A stretch of 24,396 nt of DNA from Seison nebaliae (GCA_023231475.1 JALJEE010000227.1:1-24396); one strand, 5' to 3'. Numbered from the stretch's first letter, positions 9,673-19,899 are shown. Notes: generated by a model not told the origin, from the sequence alone. Translations and numbers: made by a program.

Positions 9673-10086
9673 TTGAGGTTTATATTGTTTAAGGAACTAA
9701 AGTGTCAATGTAATATTTTTGCATCGCAAATTCAAATGTATGCTTCCCATTTCACATTGATATATGATTACTCACTGATCACTAGAAATAGTACTTATGG
9801 TATGATTCTAAACAAATTTTTTCGCAATGAAATTCGATTAGTGAAAACTCAAATTCTTAAAGTTCAGTTCGATTTAGGTGAAACATTCATTTTACAAAAT
9901 AAATTACATGTCTTTGGAAGAGAAATTGTGATAACAGTTTTTCGATGCTTGTTGTCATTTGACATGGTATTGATTGGAAAATCAATAAGATTCTCAAATT
10001 TCTCATCATATATATATTTCACTTCAACTTTTTTGGACTGTCCTCAATTTTTCTTTTCTCTTTATTTTTTTTTCAACATCTCGTGA
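9673..10086 (+). CDS. Unassigned 137-codon open frame
   Basis: The frame is open from a TAG at 9670 to TGA at 10084-10086. It begins at a TTG; the first ATG is about 22 codons in, so the true start may lie on an unseen exon. The product is hydrophobic and basic, with an unusually phenylalanine-rich end (FFFSLYFFF). A frame this long without a stop is unlikely in DNA of this composition, so it may be an exon or a recently decayed gene. No family is recognised. It could be part of a membrane protein, but no clean set of membrane helices is visible. Confidence 0.3.
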   Translation: MRFILFKELKCQCNIFASQIQMYASHFTLIYDYSLITRNSTYGMILNKFFRNEIRLVKTQILKVQFDLGETFILQNKLHVFGREIVITVFRCLLSFDMVLIGKSIRFSNFSSYIYFTSTFLDCPQFFFSLYFFFNIS

Positions 10087-11288
10087 ATTTGTTCGTTTGA
10101 TGTAACAGAAGTTTCCCATTATTATTAAACTTATTTTATTCCATTCGTTCATTTCACTCCTACACGTGTTTGTTTATTATTTCCTTTTTAATTTGGAAGA
10201 AAATGAAAATGAATGAGTTGTTGGGAAGTATTTGGCGAATATATTAAATTTGTTATTGATATTTGGATTATCACATATTACTTATAAGAGTAAGATATAA
10301 GAAAAGGTTAATTAGAGTATATAAATATATAAATTATAGTATAAATTATAATAGAATATAAATAAATAAAATTAAAGTAAATAATATAAATGATATTGAG
10401 ATTACGGGAAGATCCATTAATTAAATTATGGCGAATTTGACTAATAATCTTAAGTAATAATCTTTCATTACAACATTAATCTCGTCGAGGTTGAATAAAT
10501 AAATGAATTAAAATGATTTTAATAAAATGAAATGATTTAATGTTCTGCTTAAATTTTTTATGACATTTAATCAATCAAATGTATCGTGATATCATAAGAA
10601 TTAAGAGGTTGTGCCGAATAAAAAGAAAATATTGGGAAAATAAAACAAATTTTTTCGGATTTTCGAATTATTCTACTTTCATTTGGAAAATTTATGTTTT
10701 AAAGTAAGATTTAGAATATCATACAATTCTTCAGCGAAGAGAGAGAAGTGATATAATTCCATCACATTCTACAACATAATTAATTATATGTAATTTTATT
10801 TCAATATTGTTCATTTTAGTATAATTAATTGATACGTATAGCGTGTCCTGTCTACGAAGAGGAAGTTCAGGTGATGTTGTGACGAAAATATTAAGGAATA
10901 TAATGAACTTCTTCAGATTGAGTAAATATTTAAACTTTCAAATTGAGAGAGCTAAACAACTTTTCAATTGTACATAGAACGTTACGTGTTACAAAAATGG
11001 TTGAAAGTGTAAACTATATTGAAGAAAGTGCAGACAGCTGTTAATAACGATGAATTATTTGCAGAAAGTTTTTTTGAGTTTATGTAAAATAAAATTTTCA
11101 TACAAAATCTTCATATTCCGATGATTTTCTTTCATTTATTATTTCGTAGAGAAATTGAGTGACCGTTATCCTAATTTCAATTGTTAGCCCTAGTTGTCAA
11201 TGAGATTAGCATTTTTGTTTGTATCTCCTTGACGTTGGTTGCTATCGGGAAAGATTAATAGAAAATTTATTTCTCAAACTTCAATTTG
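10087..11288. other. Intergenic, upstream of the ceramide synthase gene
   Basis: Very AT-rich, with runs of TATAAAT-like sequence near 10310-10400. No coding frame or repeat family is recognised. It should contain the ceramide synthase promoter, but no element can be placed with confidence. Confidence 0.5.
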
Positions 11289-12659
11289 ATGAAGATGAAC
11301 GACTTCCTATCTTCCAATTATTGGTTGCCCAACAACGGAGTCTTCCCCATTGGAATGATGTCGAACGATCGAGGACTCATGAGTGACATGTTCACTTCCT
11401 TCTACTGGTTGCCGAACAACGAAACTTTTGCTGATTTACTTCGTGAAAAGAATGAGAACTTCTTCCAATATTCCTCTCAAATCACCATAAGTCGTGGTAC
11501 TGCCATCGGATATTTTAGATATATCAATTCCATCGACTTCTTCATTCCACTTTTGTTCGCTATTCTCATCTCAATTTGTCGTTGTCAATTTGAGAAGATG
11601 GTTTTACGTCTATCACCTCAGAAAGTCCAAATGAAAAATCATCACGAACCGAGAAAACAGGAGAAAGTCACCGAGACGTCATGGCGACTATTTGCCTACT
11701 CATTTCTTGTCATTTACGCCATTATTTCTTTTTCTCAAGTTTTTCTTTATTTTTTGTAAATTTTGTAAAAAAAAAATTTGTAATTCAGAAAAATTATTTT
11801 TGGAACACGGAATTATGTTTTTCCCAATATCCCCAAAAGAGAGTCAGTCTCGATTTGTGGTTTTATTATATGATACAAATCGGTCTTTATATCTCTCTCG
11901 CCATCAGTCAATTTATTGATGTGAAAAGAAAAGTTAGAGAAGGAAATTATGAATGAAAAAATTTGAAGTGTCGTTAAAAGGATTTCTGGGTGATGTTCGT
12001 TCATCATATAGTCACTCTACTTCTACTTTATTCGTCGTTGGCGATTATGATGTTAGAAATCGGATCAACAATCGCATTTCTTCACGATATCAGTGACATT
12101 TTATTGGAAGTTTGAATGAATATTTTTCTTTAAATCATTTTCGTCGGAAGTTAGCAAAATTATTGAAATATTTCAAATTGACGTCGTTGAGCTCGTTCTG
12201 TTTCGGGAGTTTTGGTCTTTCCTGGTTTCTCTTACGAATCTTACTCTATCCATGGCAGTTAGTCATTGAGAAATTTTTTAATTTTACTCACTTTTCTTTT
12301 TCAAGTATTCTTCGTGTAACGATAAGTAAACAATTGACTGTTTATACGGAATCGTGGCCTGGATTAGCTATCATTAATGGATGGCTGGGAATTTTATTCG
12401 TTCTTCATTGCATCTGGTTCCGGATGATATTGATCGGTGCAAAGAAATTATGGGTAAGTGGAGAAGTTAATATTTCTTATTTAAAAGATTTCATTTATAA
12501 TAAATAAATTATAATAATTTCAAATTGAAATTTATTCAGACAGAAGATATTCGAAGTGAAGATGAATCATCGTCATCAGAAATGGATTCCACTTCCAACA
12601 ATCGAAGTCGAAAGAAGAAAAAAAATAGAGACTGTTATAATTCTTCAGTTGTTAAATAA
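11289..12659 (+). CDS. Ceramide synthase (Lag1/CerS, TLC domain), 6 exons
   Basis: Ceramide synthases N-acylate sphingoid bases in the ER membrane. Exons: 11289-11738, 11789-11932, 11981-12109, 12151-12257, 12306-12453, 12540-12659. They total 1098 nt, or 365 residues. The N-terminus has FYWLPNNETFADLL, the usual start of animal CerS. A membrane helix (FFIPLLFAILISI) follows, then ETSWRLFAYSFLVIYAI opening the TLC domain, FWNTELCFSQYP, LWFYYMIQIGLYISL, FIDVKRKDFWVMFVHHIVTL (catalytic His pair) and FLHDISDILLE (conserved HDxxD). The end has an acidic SEDESSSSEMDS stretch, as in the phospho-regulated tail of animal CerS. The homeobox-like region usual in CerS2-6 is almost absent. An upstream ATG gives an extra N-terminus with a second YWLPNN; the start could instead be 11379 or 11388. 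An AATAAA lies at 12806-12811. Four of five donors begin GTT. Confidence 0.94.
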
Positions 12660-13036
12660 TCATTGAATCTCATTTCATCACAGTCTTTAACAATTCTTTT
12701 CATTCTTTTCTGAATAGTTTTCCATTTTATTTTTTACGTTTTTACGATCCAAATTCGATGACACACAAAAAAAGAGATGCGCCGTCAAACTTGAAGAATT
12801 TCCACAATAAATTATAAACAATTTCTACAAACTAGAATATGATTTTAATAAAAATAAACTTTCCATATAATCATTAATAATGAAGAGAAGATGAATAATA
12901 AAACTCGGAGACGGAACGAAAATTGGAATTTCGAGATAAATCGGAAAAAAAAATTTCCTTTAAAATTTTCAAAATTTAAATAAAAAATTAGAAATTTTTC
13001 GGTGGAAAAAGAGGAAATGAAAAAAAAAAAAAGAGA
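12660..13036. other. Convergent intergenic region (ceramide synthase / RELCH)
   Basis: Both flanking genes end here. It contains the + strand AATAAA at 12806-12811 and a purine-rich A-tract stretch on the + strand near 12940-13036. No gene is seen. Confidence 0.6.
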
Positions 13037-16000
13037 TCATGAACGGAAAAAACGGAATTTATCACCAGCAGATTCTCGGAATTTGGAAAAAGTTTTCTTC
13101 ATCGTCATAACTCCACCATTACTGTCGATGGAATTCGTATCGTCATTATTGGAATTAGGTGGAGAAGTTTGTAATATTTGTTGGTTGTTTTCATTTTTCA
13201 ATTCGGATAAATGAGGCAAATCGTCCAATATCGAATCGTCGACGGTTTGGAGGAATATGAGAAAATTTTTATTATTTATCTCAATTCCTTTCTCGATCGT
13301 TTCATTAAAGAAGTGGAGAATGTCATTATTTATTTCGGAGTGGAAATTATTATAAGAGAAATCATTGACAATAACATGAAGGAGATTGGGAGAGAATTGA
13401 TGGAAATGATGACGGAAAAGTTGAAAGAAACGATTGATGAGATTAATCGAAATTTTTCTAACAGTTTGTAATTTCAATTCAATTCGACGATATGTCGCTT
13501 CATTCCATGCATCGATGACTTGGAGAAGGAAAGAGAATGATTCGAAAATGATTGATTCATTATCATCATCGAATAACATCAATTGGAAATGAATGAGTGA
13601 ATCACAAATGATTTTCTCAGAATGACCAAATGTTTTCAATAATCGTTGACTTACACATTTGATGAGATGACGTTCATCATTCTCTTTCAACATTAATTCA
13701 CATAACAATTCATGAATCCAATGGAGAGCGGATGATGTATGAATTGGAGATGTGTTAAAATGCCAATAAATCAGGTAGAAAGTGAGAGAATCGATAAAAA
13801 TTAATTTATCTTTAAAATTTCTTAAACGATTGAGATGGAGGAAAATATTCCGTTTCTCCAATTGATATAATTGAATGAGAACTCGAAATAATTCAATGGA
13901 TTTGAGAAGATCAATCGATTCATATGAAATAATCATTTTGGAAAATTGATCAATATTATCAGATGATTTGAGGAGTATTTTATGGAATATTTCATTCAAA
14001 ATAAAAACGAGACTTGTTCGATGAATGTGAATTGTTGAAGTTATGAGACAAAACATTTCACCAAATTCCTTCGAATAATGCCAATCGATATTATTGATGA
14101 GATTATTGATGTGATAGAAAATTTGAAGGAGATTTTCACTCACCAAATCGATAGAATTATCTAATCGATAAATAGAAGTGAATTCATATTGGAATTCATA
14201 TTTGTGAAAGAGATGAAAAATTGTTTTTTCATTTATCATCAATTTTGAGGAATTCTCATTCAATTCATTCATCATCTTCTTCAATTGATTCATTATAATA
14301 TTCTCATATCGATCAATATCGATAAATTTCGATTTATTCAAATATTCGATTGAAACCAGTTCGAATAATTTATTTAATCGAATTTTATCATTCTCATTAC
14401 ACGAATCTGTCGATCGATGTTCGAATTGACGATAATCGATTATCGGATAAATATTTTCTGTTATTTCTTCTTCTTTCCCACTCACTGCTAATGTCGTATC
14501 GATAATTGAGAAGAATTTAATGAAAACTTCTTCCAAAATCTCAGTTAATTTAAATGAAACATTTTCAACGATATCAATAGAAATTGATCGAATGAAAATT
14601 AGAAGAATATTTAAAATAATTTCTTTTTCCATATCTTCATCATCGATTACTTGTTGAATGATTGAGATGATGAAGGATTGTTGCATCGTACTTGATACGA
14701 ATGGAATGAGATGAACAATAATATGAATCGCCATCACTTTTCGTTCAAGTCGATTCGACATCGTCAATTCTTCCCATATTAATGGAATTAATTCATCTCT
14801 TCGATTTTCTATTTCGATCTTCTTCATCAAATAAATCCAACAAGCTATTCCATTATACACATCATTCATCGATGGTCGTGAAATGGAATGAATCAGAATT
14901 TCAAACACTTTCTCTTCATCCTTTCTATTAGGAAGATGATTATAAAAAGTAATCAAGAGAACATACAAATAATTCCGTTTGGATGTCGTCACACTAGGAA
15001 GAAGGATTTCCACCGTTCTCACAAAATTCCCAAGAAATTCATTCGACAATTTCCAATCATCTTCCAATTTCGAAAAATTCCTTATCATCATCAACAAATC
15101 TTCATCTAAATTCAATTCATCGTCTCCATAAAAATGGAGATATGATTCAACGTCTCTTGAATTTTTCCCAATATTTGCCTCTTTTACATCCTTTTCAATT
15201 AATGGTTTTTCATTCAAAATTTCATCTCCATCTGAATTAATTTCTTCTTCTTTTTCTAAATTTCCCTCATTATTTTCTTTCACAAATTTTTCTTTTTCTA
15301 AATTTTTGTCATAAATCTTTTTTGAATTTCTGTTAATATTAAAAATTTGATTAATCTCTTTACCTTCTTTCAAACGGTTTTCTTCAATATTAATTTCGGG
15401 ATTGTCAGAAATTGGTTTAATCTCCTTTTCCAAACCATCATTCTTACCATTTTCATTAGACGATTGTGAAATATTGTCTAATTTCTTTTCTGAATTGTTA
15501 GTTATATGATATTCTTTTAAAATCTTCATTTGTTGAACTTCGTTTTGTTTAGTTGAATTGAATTCTTCAACTTTTTCTTGTTCATTAAATAGAGTTTGTT
15601 GAAATTGATGAGAAGTTGAGATGGATCTGGTTTGAGTAGAGGCGTCGATGAGGATTTTGGGATTATCGATTTCATTGTTGGTTGATGTGGCACGATGAAT
15701 GAATTGTCTGTCTTCTTTCTTCTGATTAATGGAGGAATATTCATAATTCCGATATAATTTGAGAAGATCTGGTGGTGATTTTTCATTGAGACCGATGGCA
15801 TCCCAATCATCGAGATTCTCATCATCATTCTCCTCACAAAAAGTGATAGAAGAGAGTTTATAATTGAATTGAATGAGATATTTATTCACGAGGAAATTCA
15901 TGATATGTTTCTCTAATGACGTCTCTTTTGTGATATTTTCTGTTTCGTTTAATTTCTTCCCAGAAATTTCTTCCGATTTATTTTTCTTCTGATTATTCGT

Positions 16001-16381
16001 CAATTCGGTCAAGTCATTTCTCAATTGATCGATCGTTTCATTCGCTTTCCTTAACTTAAATTGGAGGAGTGTATCCTGTTCAACTGAATCATTCGAATCA
16101 TATGTTTTCATACTCTCACCCATCATCGATATCGAATCGTCATCATTCGCTTCATTCAAATTCAAATTATTTATCGATCTAATTTCATCGTTTCGATTGA
16201 CACAGGCGATTCGTTCGAAATTGGATGGATCAGAAAAGTATGTTTGAAGTCTATTAACTTTCTTGTTTCGTTCAATCAATTCCGCATGAAACTCTAAGGC
16301 AGTTAAAATGAACTTCTCTTCCAATAATATTTGTGCTAAATGGTCGAGTGAATGAACCGATTGTTTTTTCGTCATTTCCAT
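13037..16381 (-). CDS. RELCH: RELCH homologue (LisH, coiled-coil, HEAT), intronless
   Basis: In animals RELCH (KIAA1468) binds Rab11 and OSBP and helps move cholesterol from recycling endosomes to the trans-Golgi. This open frame gives 1114 residues; the human protein is about 1216. Residues 11-40 form a LisH segment (LAQILLEEKFILTALEFHAE), followed by the family signature YFSDPSNFER at 48-57. A coiled coil at about 103-130 includes LRKANETIDQLRNDLTEL. A second conserved block at about 157-211 holds NFLVNKYLIQFNYKLSSITF, EENDDENLDDWDAIGLN and PPDLLKLYR. Residues about 220-430 are a charged, low-complexity linker. The remainder is helical and HEAT-like but diverged. The ATG at 16381 directly precedes the LisH region. 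The gene has no intron over 3.3 kb, unlike NMD3 and the ceramide synthase. It shares a divergent 339-bp promoter region with the gene at 16721. Confidence 0.9.
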   Translation of the reverse strand: MEMTKKQSVHSLDHLAQILLEEKFILTALEFHAELIERNKKVNRLQTYFSDPSNFERIACVNRNDEIRSINNLNLNEANDDDSISMMGESMKTYDSNDSVEQDTLLQFKLRKANETIDQLRNDLTELTNNQKKNKSEEISGKKLNETENITKETSLEKHIMNFLVNKYLIQFNYKLSSITFCEENDDENLDDWDAIGLNEKSPPDLLKLYRNYEYSSINQKKEDRQFIHRATSTNNEIDNPKILIDASTQTRSISTSHQFQQTLFNEQEKVEEFNSTKQNEVQQMKILKEYHITNNSEKKLDNISQSSNENGKNDGLEKEIKPISDNPEINIEENRLKEGKEINQIFNINRNSKKIYDKNLEKEKFVKENNEGNLEKEEEINSDGDEILNEKPLIEKDVKEANIGKNSRDVESYLHFYGDDELNLDEDLLMMIRNFSKLEDDWKLSNEFLGNFVRTVEILLPSVTTSKRNYLYVLLITFYNHLPNRKDEEKVFEILIHSISRPSMNDVYNGIACWIYLMKKIEIENRRDELIPLIWEELTMSNRLERKVMAIHIIVHLIPFVSSTMQQSFIISIIQQVIDDEDMEKEIILNILLIFIRSISIDIVENVSFKLTEILEEVFIKFFSIIDTTLAVSGKEEEITENIYPIIDYRQFEHRSTDSCNENDKIRLNKLFELVSIEYLNKSKFIDIDRYENIIMNQLKKMMNELNENSSKLMINEKTIFHLFHKYEFQYEFTSIYRLDNSIDLVSENLLQIFYHINNLINNIDWHYSKEFGEMFCLITSTIHIHRTSLVFILNEIFHKILLKSSDNIDQFSKMIISYESIDLLKSIELFRVLIQLYQLEKRNIFLHLNRLRNFKDKLIFIDSLTFYLIYWHFNTSPIHTSSALHWIHELLCELMLKENDERHLIKCVSQRLLKTFGHSEKIICDSLIHFQLMLFDDDNESIIFESFSFLLQVIDAWNEATYRRIELKLQTVRKISINLINRFFQLFRHHFHQFSPNLLHVIVNDFSYNNFHSEINNDILHFFNETIEKGIEINNKNFLIFLQTVDDSILDDLPHLSELKNENNQQILQTSPPNSNNDDTNSIDSNGGVMTMKKTFSKFRESAGDKFRFFRS

Positions 16382-16720
16382 TTATGTGTCGTTAATAAAA
16401 TCTTTAAATATTTTCGGCTTTGCACATTGTCTCTCTCTTACTCTCTCTTTGATTTGGAGAATTCGACTTGATTTTATCAATTCTCCCAATGAACTATTAT
16501 CAATTTCATCTTTTATTTCTTTCATTTCCTCAACAATTCTTTTTGTGATGTACACGAAAATGTTTAGTGAAATTTAAAATTTATATTTTTAAACTTTTCG
16601 CTTTTCTTTTCCAATCATCCGTCTCCAACCATCATTTTTGTCAGTTAAAACATTTAATTGTTCTATTAAATAGGAATCGAATTGGAAAATTTCAGTTTCA
16701 GTTAATTCGATTATTTGAGA
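16382..16720. promoter_or_regulatory. Shared divergent promoter region
   Basis: The 339 bp between two divergent ATGs (RELCH on minus, the AT-hook gene on plus) must hold the 5' UTRs and promoters of both. I see no confident TATA box or binding site. A short CT-repeat (TCTCTCTTACTCTCTCTTTG, about 16431-16450) is the only distinctive element. Confidence 0.5.
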
Positions 16721-17947
16721 ATGAATCAAAAAAAAAGGAAATTGCCGATGCCACCGAAGAAACGAAGAGGAAGAAAACCAAAGAAGAGAAGGAAATTGTC
16801 ATCGAAATCCTCATCAGAAAGTGGGAAACCTATTGAATGTCATAGCAGTGTGATTGGTGAGGAGATCAATTTGCCAAAGAATGTCATCGAAGTTGAGGGT
16901 TTTTGTGACACGATTGAAATTTCGAATTATACATTGAACAGTAAGAAAACCCCGAAAGATAATGTAGAAACTTCGAAAACAAATGTCACTGAAGGTGTTG
17001 TTGATTTTCAAGTGTCAAACACTAAAGCCACTGATCCATTATGTGCAATCTATCGTGGAGTTGTAGATGGAAATATTGGAGTAGAACCACAAAACTTTTC
17101 GAAAGAGTTTGGGAAAATTCTTCGTCCGAAATTCCCAAGATTAGCCAACTCCATTACTAATGAACAACCGGAAAAAAGTAAGTTAACAACAAAGAGGAAA
17201 TGTTTAACTGAATCTGGTTCGTCTGTCGTTACTCTGAATCAAATTACCGAAAGTCAAATTAAGCGACCAAGAAACGTGGAAACTAGTTCACCTACTTTAT
17301 TGAGTGAATTAGAAAAGGATCTGGAAAGTGAGAAAGATAAACGGATTAGTGATTGGATTGATAATCAAGCTAAAAGTGCGCTTTCCGGTGTGGAAAAAAC
17401 ATCAAGCTATTGTCCAACAGTATCAAGTGATGATTTGAGTTATCGATCGACAACTAATTTCAATACGACGAAAGAAACTTCACCATCTACAAATCTTACT
17501 AGCGAATGTAAAAATGTAAATTACAATAAAAAACCGGAAAAGAACCAAGTTGTTCGCCGATTATTTACGTCCCCTCTTCAATATCATCATTCTCAAGGGA
17601 CAAGTATGGATGCGGATACTTTCTTAGAAAATATTGAAATTCCTGAAGATAAACTTTTATTGATATCAGAAAATTGTCAAAACAATATAATTGGTAATTA
17701 TTCAGCAGCTAAGATTGCTTCCATTCTGGAAAAAGATATAGCGAAAAGATCCTTAAACGACGGTAACTTAAATATAGGTCATCCAACAATTGATGGAAAA
17801 CCTTCATCAGGAAATTGTGGTCTCATAAGAAAGAACCCAAATCGAAGGAAACAAATATACTTCGTGCTTAACTTAATTGTGTTCTTCTTATTAATAACGT
17901 TCTATACGTTGTGGATTGTCGAGTTGAATCGAAATTCATTTTTCTAA
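16721..17947 (+). CDS. Basic AT-hook-like protein with C-terminal membrane anchor
   Basis: The predicted protein is 408 residues in one exon; the ATG at 16721 is the first in frame (a TTG lies just upstream). The first 27 residues are extremely basic, with KKRRGRKPKKRRK. This contains an R-G-R-K-P AT-hook core and would serve as a nuclear localisation signal. The long middle is polar, Ser/Thr-rich and probably disordered, with many Ser/Thr-Pro sites such as LFTSPLQ. Near the end, a hydrophobic run of about 22 residues (IYFVLNLIVFFLLITFYTLW) leaves only about 10 residues after it. That is the layout of a tail-anchored or single-pass protein. DNA-binding end plus membrane anchor suggests a chromatin tether at the inner nuclear membrane, but that is inference. 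No orthologue is recognised, and it is not a clear LEM or SUN protein. It is divergent from RELCH. Confidence 0.75.
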   Translation: MNQKKRKLPMPPKKRRGRKPKKRRKLSSKSSSESGKPIECHSSVIGEEINLPKNVIEVEGFCDTIEISNYTLNSKKTPKDNVETSKTNVTEGVVDFQVSNTKATDPLCAIYRGVVDGNIGVEPQNFSKEFGKILRPKFPRLANSITNEQPEKSKLTTKRKCLTESGSSVVTLNQITESQIKRPRNVETSSPTLLSELEKDLESEKDKRISDWIDNQAKSALSGVEKTSSYCPTVSSDDLSYRSTTNFNTTKETSPSTNLTSECKNVNYNKKPEKNQVVRRLFTSPLQYHHSQGTSMDADTFLENIEIPEDKLLLISENCQNNIIGNYSAAKIASILEKDIAKRSLNDGNLNIGHPTIDGKPSSGNCGLIRKNPNRRKQIYFVLNLIVFFLLITFYTLWIVELNRNSFF

Positions 17948-18393
17948 CAGAATTTTTCTCAAATATTCTTGATACACAATTTATTCGACTTCAAAGAGAA
18001 ATACAAATCCTCCTTAATCTAATTCATCCATCCAATTTAGAGACTTATAGAGTTTAAAGTTCAGGTTAAACATAATAAATATTAATTTAAGAAATTCAAA
18101 TGAACCATCATCAATATTTTCTGTACAATATCAACTGTACAAAATTCTTTAACTTACAAATGTTAATCTATCGAAAAATTATTATTATCTATGATTATTC
18201 GAAGTGTCCAATTGTTGATCTTTAATGGTCGTTTAAAACTTTAGAAAAATTATAGGTCTATGATATTAGATGAAATGCAGTTATTTAGTTATCAATCAAT
18301 TTGGAATCAGTCCAACTTTTAGCTTACTCATTTAAAGAAATTTATTGTTTCAACAAAGAATTTTTATAAACAAAGTTGAAAAAGTTAAATAGA
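17948..18393. other. Intergenic, no gene seen
   Basis: AT-rich spacer of 446 bp between two + strand genes. It should carry the 3' UTR of the first and the promoter of the second. No repeat or RNA gene is recognised. Confidence 0.55.
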
Positions 18394-19899
18394 ATGAATG
18401 GAACTTTGCAAGAAGACGAATTCAGAGAATTTAGTATTTCAATAGATGAAAATTTTTCGATAAATAATTCAGAGAATGTTTTGTCCTTAAATGATCTCAC
18501 CAATGAATTTTCGTTAAATCAATTATCTATTGATCAATCACTAATCGCAACAAATTCAATTCAAAATAATTCAATTATTTCTTTGTCAGATGAACCATCG
18601 AAGAAAGATTTATCTTTATCATTTGAATCTTCCCAATCTATTAACGATATATCTATATCGTCTAATCATTTGATGAATGAAATTGAAAAGGATTTGATGA
18701 ATAAAATTGAAAAGGATTTGACGAACAATAAATCTTTAGAACCTATTAAAGATGTATCGATATCTGCAAGCAAAACTAACGATGGTGAAACTTTTGATGA
18801 GCAATCTTCCCAATTTATTAACGATATATCAATATCGTCTAATCATTTGACGAATAAAATTGAAAAGGATTTGACGAACAATAAATCATTAGAATCTATT
18901 AAAGATGTATCGATACCTGAAAGCAAAATTATCGATGGTGAAACTTTTGATGAGCTATCTTCCGAATCAACCAATAATGATTTTTCAACTAATAAATTGA
19001 GTGATATGTCGAATAATGGTTCGGTTATAGGAAATTTAGAAAATTTACGACCATCGATGACAATAGATAATCATTTCGATTTCCGTCAAACTGAGGATCT
19101 GAATAAGATGAATGTGCAATTGAAATTGGATATTGAATCTATTCGGACGAAATTGAAAATGGAAGAAGAAAGATCGAAAAGACTTGAAAAGGAGTATGAG
19201 AATCCTACAAGATGTCCGAATGAAAAATATTTAAAGTTTTCGCTTTGACTTATTTTCGTGTAAGAATATGGAACTTTTAAAGAGATTTACAAATGTTACA
19301 AGATCATTCCGATCATTTGTATATTGAGAAGGAAAATATTTTGAAATCAAACAGAAAAGAAGTTAAAATTTTTAGAGAATTTTTCAAATTTATTTATTAG
19401 ATCATTAATGTTAAAAATAAATCAAATGAAATTGTTGAAGAAATTTTCCAAAGAAAATTGAATTTAACAGCATTACATGAAGAAGAGAATGAGATGAAAG
19501 AGACGATAAATCATTTCAAAACTGTTAGTTGATTTTTTGCTCAAATATAATTTTAATAGATTTTTAGAAATTATTTCAGTTATATAATGAAAAGGAATCG
19601 ATGAAACAAATGGGGGAAGATTTTAAAAAGATGTCGGAAGACGTTGTAACGAACCTTAAAGATGAATTTAAAAAGTTTTATTTTGTTCTTTTTTTCGGAA
19701 ATATTTTTTAATTTTTTATAGGGAAATGGCGAAAAACAATGGAAGGATAAATGAAATGAATAATCAAATAAAAAACCTAATTGCAACTGAAGATAAATTG
19801 AAAAACGACGAGAAATTGTACGAAAAAAAACTAATAGAATTAGAGAGTGAATTAGATAAAAAATTCTTAGATCTTAAAATTCATTCACATAATAAATAG
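18394..19899 (+). CDS. Coiled-coil protein with tandemly duplicated polar region, 5 exons
   Basis: Exons 18394-19235, 19283-19361, 19401-19523, 19580-19674 and 19722-19899 sum to 1317 nt, or 438 residues ending HSHNK-stop. I chose the ATG at 18394; an upstream TTG is not needed. The first about 235 residues are Ser/Asn/Asp-rich and probably disordered. They carry a duplicated block of about 51-59 residues starting SINDISISSNHL (codons 79-188). The rest is a continuous heptad-type coiled coil: LNKMNVQLKLDIESIRTKLK, then EEERSKRLEKEY and onward through all four later exons, to LKNDEKLYEKKLIELESELD. Exons 2-5 all prolong the coil in frame, which supports the intron calls. I recognise no family; centrosomal or cytoskeletal coiled-coil proteins look like this, but so do many others. 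Introns are 39-56 nt and all four donors begin GTT. Confidence 0.8.
18628..18957 (+). repeat. In-frame tandem duplication inside the coiled-coil gene
   Basis: Unit 1 (18628-18804, 177 bp) and unit 2 (18805-18957, 153 bp) are near-identical. The 24-bp size difference is one extra copy of a short internal repeat in unit 1 (MNEIEKDL then MNKIEKDL). Both units end with DGETFDE. The duplication keeps the frame, so it is tolerated in the protein. Confidence 0.85.

Noticed and set aside
11681-11956. Long + frame across ceramide synthase exons 1-2 in another phase
   Set aside because: It reads through an intron; the spliced frame fits the TLC domain far better.
13002-13471. Two + strand open frames antisense to the RELCH 3' end
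   Set aside because: They are antisense shadows of the conserved RELCH frame; their apparent charge comes from the RELCH codons.
15526-15837. Minus-strand open frame inside the RELCH locus
   Set aside because: It overlaps the 1114-codon RELCH frame on the same strand and has no family resemblance; it is a shadow.
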